Positions 1-5,104 of a stretch of 5,104 nt of DNA are shown in pieces. Position 1 is the stretch's first letter. Each line of letters starts with the position of its first letter. The notes beneath the pieces are model-generated. The model did no database searches and had not been told where the DNA came from. It worked only from the letters and a program-made list of their open reading frames with translations. The position numbers were made by a program, and so were the translations under genes. Source of the stretch: an uncultured Opitutia bacterium (GTDB lineage: Bacteria > Verrucomicrobiota > Verrucomicrobiia > Opitutales > UBA953); contig CAIMFE010000081.1 in NCBI GenBank assembly GCA_903840235.1, positions 1 through 5,104 of the forward strand, given 5' to 3'.

Positions 1-666
1 GATAATCGCAATAATACCGCCAGCGCCCAAGCGAAAGACACCCTCGCCGCCTTACAAGCAAAACAAGCCTCACTTGAAGCCCGTATTGACGCTAAGACTG
101 CTGAAGAATTAGCCGCAAAGATTGAACAAAACAAAGCTGATGTCGTTAAGGCGCTATCCGAATCTGACGCCGTCGTGGCCAAAGCCGTTGCAAATTTAGA
201 AAAAGCTAAAGCCGATCGTGAAGCCGCCACCGGTGGTAAACCTATCAACGAACGCGTTGTTGCAATCGAGGCTGAATTAACCGCCCAACAGGAAGCTAAT
301 AAAAAAGCTAACCAACAAACCGCGGAAACCCTTCGTATCTTGTCTGAAAGAAATGAACGCCTTATTGCCCTCAACGGCGGTACTGATGTTTTAACTAAGG
401 CCGAAGCTGCTAAACAGCTCGAAGAAATTCAAAAGGCCCTCGAAGAACAAAAAGCTACTGCCGCAAGTGCGGTTGCGGAAATGAATAAGCAATTAGCCGA
501 AGCCAATACAAAGGTTGCCGCCGCTAATGCTGAATCCCAAAAGAGAATCTACGCTGAATTCAACACCCGCTATGCTCTCGTTGAAAATCGCTTCCGTAAT
601 AAACAAATCACTGAAGCCGAGTTCAAAGCCAAGATCGCCGAGCTCCGTAAAGAGTTAGGCCAATAA
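1..666 (+). CDS. C-terminal part of an Ala/Glu/Lys-rich coiled-coil protein with a SHOCT-like end (5' truncated by window edge)
   Basis: The frame is open from base 1 to the TAA at 664-666, giving the last 221 residues. The GTG at 175 is internal, because the same low-complexity composition continues upstream of it, so the real start lies outside the window. The sequence is almost entirely Ala, Glu, Lys, Gln and Asn with heptad-like spacing, which predicts long coiled coil. Two Gly-containing breaks interrupt it, at about residues 77-80 (TGGK) and 125-128 (NGGT). The last 31 residues change character: two short helices around NKQITEAEF, followed by Lys/Leu-rich sequence. This resembles the SHOCT pattern of small C-terminal domains (a 'G-x-I-T-x-x-E-F' turn between helices). 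No membrane segment is visible in this part; a signal or anchor could lie upstream. The function is unknown; a structural or envelope-associated coiled-coil protein is a guess. A strong terminator follows, so this is the last gene of its transcript. Confidence 0.8.
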   Translation, partial: DNRNNTASAQAKDTLAALQAKQASLEARIDAKTAEELAAKIEQNKADVVKALSESDAVVAKAVANLEKAKADREAATGGKPINERVVAIEAELTAQQEANKKANQQTAETLRILSERNERLIALNGGTDVLTKAEAAKQLEEIQKALEEQKATAASAVAEMNKQLAEANTKVAAANAESQKRIYAEFNTRYALVENRFRNKQITEAEFKAKIAELRKELGQ

Positions 667-686
667 TACGTACAATTATTGAGCAC

Positions 687-716
687 AAAAAGCCCAGTTA
701 ATCACTGGGCTTTTTT
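687..716 (+). terminator. Rho-independent terminator of the coiled-coil gene
   Basis: The perfect inverted repeat AGCCCAGT (691-698) / ACTGGGCT (704-711) closes a 5-nt loop, TAATC. It extends through AAAA (687-690) pairing with TTTT (712-715) to a 12-bp stem and ends in a run of six or seven T. It begins about 20 nt after the TAA of the upstream gene. The A-rich left arm gives a T tract on the minus strand too, so it could act in both directions, although no minus-strand gene reaches it here. It implies that gcvT needs its own promoter, in or near the short region before 752. Confidence 0.93.
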
Positions 717-731
717 ATTGGAACTACCACA

Positions 732-746
732 AAGGTCGCCAACCTT
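732..746 (+). repeat. Short inverted repeat just upstream of the gcvT start
   Basis: AAGGT (732-736) and ACCTT (742-746) are perfect 5-bp complements around a CGCCA loop, ending 5 nt before the gcvT ATG. AAGGT is also the only purine-rich, Shine-Dalgarno-like run in this leader, but at 15 nt from the ATG it is too far away for normal use. The repeat is directly visible; any role in translation or transcription is speculative, and a repeat this short can occur by chance. Confidence 0.3.
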
Positions 747-751
747 GTCCT

Positions 752-1840
752 ATGTCTGCCGAATTAAGCCGCACTCCGCTCTATGATTTACACGTAGAAC
801 TTGGAGCGCGCATGGTTCCTTTTGCGGGCTGGGAAATGCCAGTTCAGTATTCGGGTATCATTGAAGAGCATTTAGCAGTGCGACACAAAGCAGGGTTGTT
901 CGACGTGTCACACATGGGCGAAGCACGCATTCGCGGTAAAGATGCAGCGGCTTTTTTAGATGCAATCATGACGAATGAGTTTTCGTCCCTGCAACCTAAT
1001 CACGCGCGTTACACAATCATGTGCTATCCCGATGGCGGATGCGTGGACGATTTAATTATTTATCGAATATCCAAAGATGAATTCTTAATTTGCCTCAACG
1101 CTTCCAACGCCGCCAAGGATATCGCCTGGATGAACTCCCAAGTCGGAAACTGGGACGTAAAAATTATCGATGAGTGCACACACTGGGCCCAACTCGCGTT
1201 GCAGGGACCGTTTGCCGAAAAAATTCTTTCGTGTTTAACTCATTTAAAATTAGACACCTTAAAGCGTTTTGGTTTTTTGATCGGCGACGTGGCCGGAGCT
1301 AAAGACTGTATCGTGGCTCGCACAGGCTACACGGGCTCGCCGGGGTTCGAAATCTATGTCCCCGCCGCACAAGGTTCGGCAGTCGCACGAGCTATTTTAG
1401 CAAAAGGTAAGCCCGACGGACTTTTACCTATCGGCCTCGGCGCACGAGATTCTTTAAGACTCGAAGCCGGTTATCCCTTATATGGGCATGAATTATCCGA
1501 AAAGATTTCGCCCATTCAGGCCGGACTTTCATGGACCGTTAAATTTACAAAATCTCAATTCATCGGACGCGATTCCTTATTACGCCAAACCGAAAAGGGT
1601 GTAGCTTCAAAAGTAATAATGTATTCGTTGAATGATCGACGGATTGCACGTCCCGGTGCTACGGTATTTTCTGGCGACCAAGCGGTAGGTGAAATTCTTT
1701 CCGGTACCCTCTCCCCAGTCCTTAATAAACCTATCGGTACTGCTTTAGTTGGCAGTGGTAGTAAGACTGATACTTTGACCGTGGATATTCGCGGCACACG
1801 TTTACCTTTGCAAATTACTCAAACCCCATTCTTTAAATAA
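752..1840 (+). CDS. gcvT: Glycine cleavage system T protein (aminomethyltransferase)
   Basis: This cytosolic enzyme takes the aminomethyl group from the lipoyl arm of GcvH, passes the one-carbon unit to tetrahydrofolate (giving 5,10-methylene-THF) and releases ammonia. The 362 residues match the usual length (about 364 in E. coli). Family motifs run in order: RTPLYDLH (7-14), the FAGWEMPVQY region (24-33), FDVSHMGE (50-57), GGCVDDLI with the catalytic Asp pair (D99/D100), ARTGYTG (189-195), GLGARDSLRLEAG (228-240) and the C-terminal barrel with GEILSGTLSP (313-322). The ATG is chosen because the conserved RTPLY motif begins six residues later; no Shine-Dalgarno lies at normal distance. One oddity: the family's usual GYTGE-x-G reads GYTGSPG, so the Glu known to contact the folate ring is Ser196. 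gcvH follows after 16 nt. A GcvT paralogue of changed substrate is the alternative, but the rest is typical. Confidence 0.96.
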   Translation: MSAELSRTPLYDLHVELGARMVPFAGWEMPVQYSGIIEEHLAVRHKAGLFDVSHMGEARIRGKDAAAFLDAIMTNEFSSLQPNHARYTIMCYPDGGCVDDLIIYRISKDEFLICLNASNAAKDIAWMNSQVGNWDVKIIDECTHWAQLALQGPFAEKILSCLTHLKLDTLKRFGFLIGDVAGAKDCIVARTGYTGSPGFEIYVPAAQGSAVARAILAKGKPDGLLPIGLGARDSLRLEAGYPLYGHELSEKISPIQAGLSWTVKFTKSQFIGRDSLLRQTEKGVASKVIMYSLNDRRIARPGATVFSGDQAVGEILSGTLSPVLNKPIGTALVGSGSKTDTLTVDIRGTRLPLQITQTPFFK

Positions 1841-1856
1841 ATAATCTTTTACGCTC

Positions 1857-2237
1857 ATGAGCAACGTCCCATCTAATTTACACTACACCAAGGACCACGA
1901 GTGGGTTAAAGTAGAGGCTGATGGCACGGTCACCGTGGGCATTACCGATTACGCCCAAGCCGCGCTGGGTGACGTTACTTTTATTGATCTACCCAAAGTC
2001 GGTAAACAACTCGAAGCGGCCGATGTCTTCGGAACGGTCGAATCCGTGAAGGCCGCCTCCGATCTTTACAGCCCAGTCAGCGGCGAAGTCATTGCCATCA
2101 ATAGCAGTCTCAATGATACGCCCGATTTAGTGAATCGCGAGCCATACGAAAAAGCCTGGATGATTAAGATAAAACTTAAGAGCCCAGCGGAGTTAGATAA
2201 ACTTCTCGATAGTTCAAGCTACCAATCGCTACTTTAA
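1857..2237 (+). CDS. gcvH: Glycine cleavage system H protein (lipoyl carrier)
   Basis: This small lipoylated shuttle protein carries the methylamine intermediate from the P protein (GcvP) to GcvT and returns the reduced lipoyl arm to the L protein (dihydrolipoyl dehydrogenase). The 126 residues are the normal length. The N-terminal YTKDHEWVKVE (10-20), GITDYAQAALGDV (28-40) and FIDLPKVG (42-49) are classic. The lipoylation site is Lys65 in ESVKAASDLYSPVSGEV (62-78), and NREPYEKAWMIKIK (93-106) completes the hammerhead fold. The start ATG lies 16 nt after the gcvT stop with no Shine-Dalgarno motif, and MSNVPSNLHYTKDHEW fits family starts. All key residues are present, so a working carrier is expected. 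It must be lipoylated by enzymes encoded elsewhere, and it needs GcvP, which is not in the window. Confidence 0.98.
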   Translation: MSNVPSNLHYTKDHEWVKVEADGTVTVGITDYAQAALGDVTFIDLPKVGKQLEAADVFGTVESVKAASDLYSPVSGEVIAINSSLNDTPDLVNREPYEKAWMIKIKLKSPAELDKLLDSSSYQSLL

Positions 2238-2298
2238 TTTTAGGCGAGCCCGACCCACTCTTGCTCTTTGGGTTAATCTTTGTTCACTAAGCCGACTG

Positions 2299-3438
2299 AT
2301 GTCTTTTGCGGAAGTCCATGCCACCTTTTCTTGGGATGAAGTTTTGTCTTCTATCCAAAAACGCACCTCGGCTGATGTTTTAAAGTCTCTGGCCCGAGCG
2401 GAAAATGGACTTTGTGATTTAGAAGATTTTAAAAATTTCGTCTCTCCCGCCGCCGAACCCTACCTCGAACAATTAGCACGCCTCAGCCATGAGCGGACGG
2501 TACAACGTTTCGGTCGGACGATACAAATGTTTGCGCCAGTCTATTTATCTAACGAATGCCAAAATATTTGTACCTATTGCGGATTCTCAGCTGGAAATAA
2601 AGTTGCCCGACGCACGCTCACTCCAGGTGAAATTTTAAAAGAAGGCGGTGCACTCAAGAAACTAGGCTTCAATCACATCCTTATTTTAACCGGTGAATCT
2701 ACACACGTCGGCGTGCCTTATTTCGTCTCAGCCCTCGATTGTCTGCGTCCGCATTTTTCTTCTCTCTCAATGGAAGTGCAGCCTCTCGAAGTAGAAGACT
2801 ATCAAAAACTCCGGGCGCACGGATTAAATTCAGTTTTTGTTTATCAAGAAACCTACCACCGCGAAACTTATAATATCCACCACCCTAAAGGTAGAAAGTC
2901 TGATTTTCTTTATCGACTCGATGCACCCGATAGAATCGGTGAGGCAGGTATCAATAAAATTGGGCTCGGTGCGCTATTTGGCTTAGAGGACTGGCGGGCA
3001 GAATGTTTTTTCACGGCACTGCATTTACAGTGGCTCGAACGTAAACATTGGAAGAGTCGCTTCAGCATTTCCTTCCCGCGCCTCCGTCCACACGAAGGAG
3101 ACTTACAACCGAAGGTCGAAATGAGTGATCGCCAGCTCGTCCAAGCCATCTGTGCATTTCGACTTTTTAACGGCGAATTAGAATTAACTTTAAGTACGCG
3201 TGAAAGTAAGGCCTTCCGTGATCACGCTTTCAAATTAGGCATCACCTCGATGAGCGCAGGCTCTCGCACTAACCCCGGAGGCTATGCAGAAGGCAAAGAG
3301 GCCTCCCTGGAGCAATTCGCTATTGAGGATATTCGTTCGCCTGCGGAATTGGCGGAAATGCTGAAATCGAATGGCTATGAAACTGTTTGGAAAGATTGGG
3401 ATATCACTTATGACCAATCTACCGCCGCCCACCCATGA
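2299..3438 (+). CDS. thiH: 2-iminoacetate synthase ThiH (radical SAM tyrosine lyase)
   Basis: ThiH uses a [4Fe-4S] cluster and S-adenosylmethionine to split tyrosine into p-cresol and 2-iminoacetate (dehydroglycine), which ThiG builds into the thiazole of thiamine. The 379 residues align along their whole length with E. coli ThiH as I remember it (377 residues). Visible landmarks are the cluster motif C87-x3-C91-x2-C94 in SNECQNICTYCGFS, TGE (131-133), MEVQPLE (158-164), VYQETYH (181-187), KIGLGALFGLEDW (220-232), SFPRLRP (258-264), LSTRES (298-303) and VWKDWD (363-368). This pattern favours ThiH over other radical SAM lyases such as HydG, CofH or MqnC, although HydG is a relative and usually longer. 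The ATG at 2299 fits the E. coli start well. It sits 61 nt after gcvH and overlaps rsmE by ATGA. No thiG, thiS or thiF and no TPP riboswitch is seen nearby. Confidence 0.96.
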   Translation: MSFAEVHATFSWDEVLSSIQKRTSADVLKSLARAENGLCDLEDFKNFVSPAAEPYLEQLARLSHERTVQRFGRTIQMFAPVYLSNECQNICTYCGFSAGNKVARRTLTPGEILKEGGALKKLGFNHILILTGESTHVGVPYFVSALDCLRPHFSSLSMEVQPLEVEDYQKLRAHGLNSVFVYQETYHRETYNIHHPKGRKSDFLYRLDAPDRIGEAGINKIGLGALFGLEDWRAECFFTALHLQWLERKHWKSRFSISFPRLRPHEGDLQPKVEMSDRQLVQAICAFRLFNGELELTLSTRESKAFRDHAFKLGITSMSAGSRTNPGGYAEGKEASLEQFAIEDIRSPAELAEMLKSNGYETVWKDWDITYDQSTAAHP

Positions 3439-4202
3439 GTCCGCAACGCGCCTGGATTGATTCCGCCCAAACAAAAGAGTGTGCCAATGGCATGCGTCTT
3501 AAACTTTCCGAACAAGAAAGCACTCACATCGTACGCAGCCTGCGCTATCGTCGTGGGGACGCTCTTATCCTCATCAACGGTGAAGGTCTGGTAATCGACG
3601 GAAAAATTGAGTCAGCAGATAGCACCTGTAGCATCGTTGAAGTGCTTCGTTTTCGCCAAACACCGAAACCTGTCCCTGAAATTATTGTGGCTCAAAGCAT
3701 GCCCAAAGGCGGCACGATGGATGACTTAGTTCGCAATATTTGCGAAGCGGGAGCTTCAGGAATCATTCCACTCGAGTCGGCACGTTGTGAAGTAAAACTG
3801 GACGCGGATCGCGCGAGAACACGGATGCTTCGCTGGCATCAACAAGCCGTCGAAGCCTGCAAACAATCGAGTAATCCCTGGTGCACAGAGATTCATACAC
3901 CACAACCGATTAAAAACTGGCTAGAAAAACTCCCAGTCCAAGAAAAAGATGAACTAAGATTACTAGGCTCACTACAAATCGGTGCGGAGCCAGTAGGAAA
4001 TTTAAATCTTCAAAAAGCCAAAAAGATTACGTGGTTAATTGGACCCGAAGGTGATTTCACCGCCGAAGAAGTCGATCAAGCTATTGCGTGTGGATTTATC
4101 GGTGTAACACTTGGACCGAATGTACTGCGTGCAGAAAATGCTGCCTTAGCCTGCGTCGTGATTACCCAAGCCCTAGTTGCAATAAATAAGTCGGGCAGTT
4201 AA
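3435..4202 (+). CDS. rsmE: 16S rRNA (uracil-1498-N3)-methyltransferase RsmE
   Basis: RsmE is a SPOUT-class, SAM-dependent enzyme that methylates N3 of U1498 in 16S rRNA in the assembled 30S subunit. Its 255 residues are close to the E. coli enzyme (243). An N-terminal PUA-like RNA-binding part carries HIVRSLRYRRGD (31-42). The knotted methyltransferase part follows: IVAQSMPKGGTMDDLVRNICEAG (84-106), ARCEVKLD (116-123), IGPEGDFTAEEV (202-213) and LGPNVLRAENAAL (226-238). The start ATG overlaps the thiH TGA (ATGA), so translation is probably coupled. Compared with the usual sequence, 'K-x-x-E-L-G-V' is N-I-C-E-A-G-A and 'E-Q-S/C-G-R' is K-Q-S-S-N (143-147). The SAM-binding loops are intact. The last 30 bases overlap the convergent membrane protein gene, and no terminator hairpin follows. 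Confidence 0.95.
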   Translation: MSPQRAWIDSAQTKECANGMRLKLSEQESTHIVRSLRYRRGDALILINGEGLVIDGKIESADSTCSIVEVLRFRQTPKPVPEIIVAQSMPKGGTMDDLVRNICEAGASGIIPLESARCEVKLDADRARTRMLRWHQQAVEACKQSSNPWCTEIHTPQPIKNWLEKLPVQEKDELRLLGSLQIGAEPVGNLNLQKAKKITWLIGPEGDFTAEEVDQAIACGFIGVTLGPNVLRAENAALACVVITQALVAINKSGS

Positions 4203-4772
4203 CAGCGCTACGACGGTAATAAAATAAACTCTCAAAGTGGTAACAAGGGGGTCCGAACTTTTATATTTACTGATAAACCAATGCGAAGCACCACCGAGCA
4301 AACAGGCCGTAACAGGAATAGGATTAATATTTTCGGGTCTTAAATAAGCCAAAACAAATCCTAGAGCCGTGGTGGCCATCGGTACTAAGCGCCAGTAAAT
4401 TTGGGGATCACCCGGGCGATAAATAACAGCGTAAGCGGAGGTAAATAAAAACGCTAATGGCAAAAAAGCACCCAATGCGAGAGGGCCATGGTGCCAAATA
4501 ATATTGGGTAATAAAAAAATTAAAGATATCAGCACCGCTGGCCAACCCGACTCAAAAAAACCTGCAAAGGCTTTCTTTTGAAAAGTCAGCACGAGTACCC
4601 GAGCGAACCATAAAAAACTTAAATCAACCGCCCCGATTAAAAAATATGAGGGACGGGTGGCTGTATGAATAATGATACCGGGACTCAAAGCCTCCATCGC
4701 TAAAAGCGTAAACAGAGGGAAGTCGACGGCCCATAAATTCCTTGAATTTAAAACCGAAAAGAAACGGTTCAT
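4173..4772 (-). CDS. Unrecognised integral membrane protein, about seven hydrophobic segments
   Basis: I do not recognise the family of this 199-residue protein. About seven hydrophobic stretches cover most of its length: roughly residues 15-36, 43-64, 77-94, 98-118, 128-144, 151-168 and 177-196. Short loops hold the charged and polar residues, such as HTATRPSY (36-43), QKKAF (65-69), YRPGDPQIYWR (118-128) and SKYKSSD (168-174). This implies an inner-membrane protein with no sizeable soluble domain. No transporter, enzyme or prenyltransferase motif is clear; a UbiA-like identity was considered and dropped because the Asp-rich motifs are missing. The ATG shares its first base with the stop of the upstream C-S lyase gene (TAATG), so the two are likely co-translated; there is no Shine-Dalgarno. 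The TAG stop lies inside the rsmE 3' end, a 30-base tail-to-tail overlap. The sustained hydrophobic pattern and the coupling support a real gene. Confidence 0.85.
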   Translation of the reverse strand: MNRFFSVLNSRNLWAVDFPLFTLLAMEALSPGIIIHTATRPSYFLIGAVDLSFLWFARVLVLTFQKKAFAGFFESGWPAVLISLIFLLPNIIWHHGPLALGAFLPLAFLFTSAYAVIYRPGDPQIYWRLVPMATTALGFVLAYLRPENINPIPVTACLLGGASHWFISKYKSSDPLVTTLRVYFITVVALLTARLIYCN

Positions 4773-5104
4773 TATTTCTTGTTCGACGGAGCACGAGCGA
4801 CCACGGCTTTCATACGATTAAGCATTTCTTGGAGACGTGCACGCGGACATCCAAAATTAATTCGCACGTGGTTTGATCCGCCAAAATCTAAACCATTACT
4901 TAAGCCCACTCCGCCTTTTTCAAATTCCGCATGAGCGTTTTCAAAGCCTAAGGCAGAAACATCCAGCCAAGCTAAGAAACTAGACTGTGGGCGTTGATGT
5001 AAAACTACCCCGGGCATCTGTTTTAATTCCTTTTCAATTAAATCGAGATTGCCTCGTAAATATTCAATGCACGCCACACGCCATTCTTCACCGTGATCAA
5101 ACGC
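4772..5104 (-). CDS. C-terminal part of a MalY/PatB-type PLP-dependent C-S lyase (5' end outside the window)
   Basis: The last 110 residues are present; the frame is open to the window edge, so the GTG at 5075-5077 is not the start. The fragment matches the small C-terminal domain of fold-type I aminotransferases of the MalY/PatB group. It has the GEEWR helix followed by CIEYLRGNLDLIEKEL, then FLAWLD (43-48), GGVGLSNGLDFG (64-75) and HVRINFGCPR (79-88). Arg81 is the expected substrate-carboxylate binder. These enzymes cleave cystathionine or other cysteine S-conjugates to a thiol, pyruvate and ammonia; E. coli MalY also represses the maltose regulon. The Lys that holds PLP would lie upstream and cannot be checked. 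Related class I/II aminotransferases are possible, but the GVGLS-x-G-x-x-FG and N-F-x-C-P-R motifs favour C-S lyase. Its TAA overlaps the ATG of the membrane protein gene by one base. Confidence 0.87.
   Translation of the reverse strand, partial: AFDHGEEWRVACIEYLRGNLDLIEKELKQMPGVVLHQRPQSSFLAWLDVSALGFENAHAEFEKGGVGLSNGLDFGGSNHVRINFGCPRARLQEMLNRMKAVVARAPSNKK

Noticed and set aside
175..177. GTG as the start of the coiled-coil gene
   Set aside because: The same frame stays open and keeps the same Ala/Glu/Lys coiled-coil composition back to base 1, so this codon is internal.
671..676. TACAAT as a -10 promoter box for gcvT
   Set aside because: It has no acceptable -35 at 16-18 nt upstream, and it lies before the terminator, so a transcript from it would be stopped.
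667..751. Possible glycine riboswitch ahead of gcvT
   Set aside because: Only 85 nt lie between the genes and a terminator hairpin takes up about 30. No tandem aptamer-like conserved segments are visible.
1555..1797. 80-codon open frame on the minus strand inside gcvT
   Set aside because: It lies wholly within a well-conserved gcvT reading frame and has no recognisable domain; it is a shadow frame.
2238..2298. TPP riboswitch or terminator between gcvH and thiH
   Set aside because: There is no THI-box CTGAGA-type core. The only pairing seen is ACCCA (2253-2257) / TGGGT (2269-2273), with an 11-nt loop and no T run, which is too weak for a terminator.
2910..3149. 79-codon open frame on the minus strand inside thiH
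   Set aside because: Ser/Arg-rich, low-information translation antisense to conserved thiH motifs; a shadow frame.
3235..3474. 79-codon open frame on the minus strand across the thiH/rsmE junction
   Set aside because: It is antisense to two firmly identified genes and shows no motif or coupling.

Overview
The window looks like chromosomal DNA of a free-living bacterium. It carries two gene groups that converge, plus the end of an unrelated gene at the left edge. There is no sign of a mobile element, phage or CRISPR array. GC content appears moderate (just under half by eye), and TTA and GAA/AAA codons are common. None of the five visible start codons has a well-placed Shine-Dalgarno sequence. 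A PVC-type lineage such as Verrucomicrobia/Opitutae is a loose guess from overall protein character, not something the sequence proves.

Left edge (1-716): the C-terminal 221 residues of an Ala/Glu/Lys-rich coiled-coil protein whose frame is open through the window start. It ends in a short helical hairpin resembling a SHOCT domain. A strong intrinsic terminator follows and separates it from the next unit.

Centre (752-4202, plus strand): gcvT, gcvH, thiH and rsmE form a probable operon. The gaps are 16 and 61 nt, followed by an ATGA start/stop overlap. GcvT and GcvH are the aminomethyltransferase and lipoyl carrier of the glycine cleavage system. ThiH is the radical-SAM tyrosine lyase that makes dehydroglycine for the thiamine thiazole ring. 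RsmE methylates U1498 of 16S rRNA. The P-protein gene (gcvP) and the thiamine partners thiG, thiS and thiF are absent from the window. The first three genes share glycine/dehydroglycine chemistry; rsmE appears to be a housekeeping passenger.

Right (4173-5104, minus strand): the C-terminal 110 residues of a MalY/PatB-type PLP C-S lyase overlap by one base (TAATG) an unrecognised membrane protein gene with about seven hydrophobic segments. The membrane gene runs tail-to-tail into rsmE and overlaps its last 30 bases.

No wholly new system is evident. The points most worth a second look are the gcvT-gcvH-thiH grouping, a Glu-to-Ser change in the folate-site motif of GcvT, unusual residues in RsmE, and the general lack of Shine-Dalgarno sequences.
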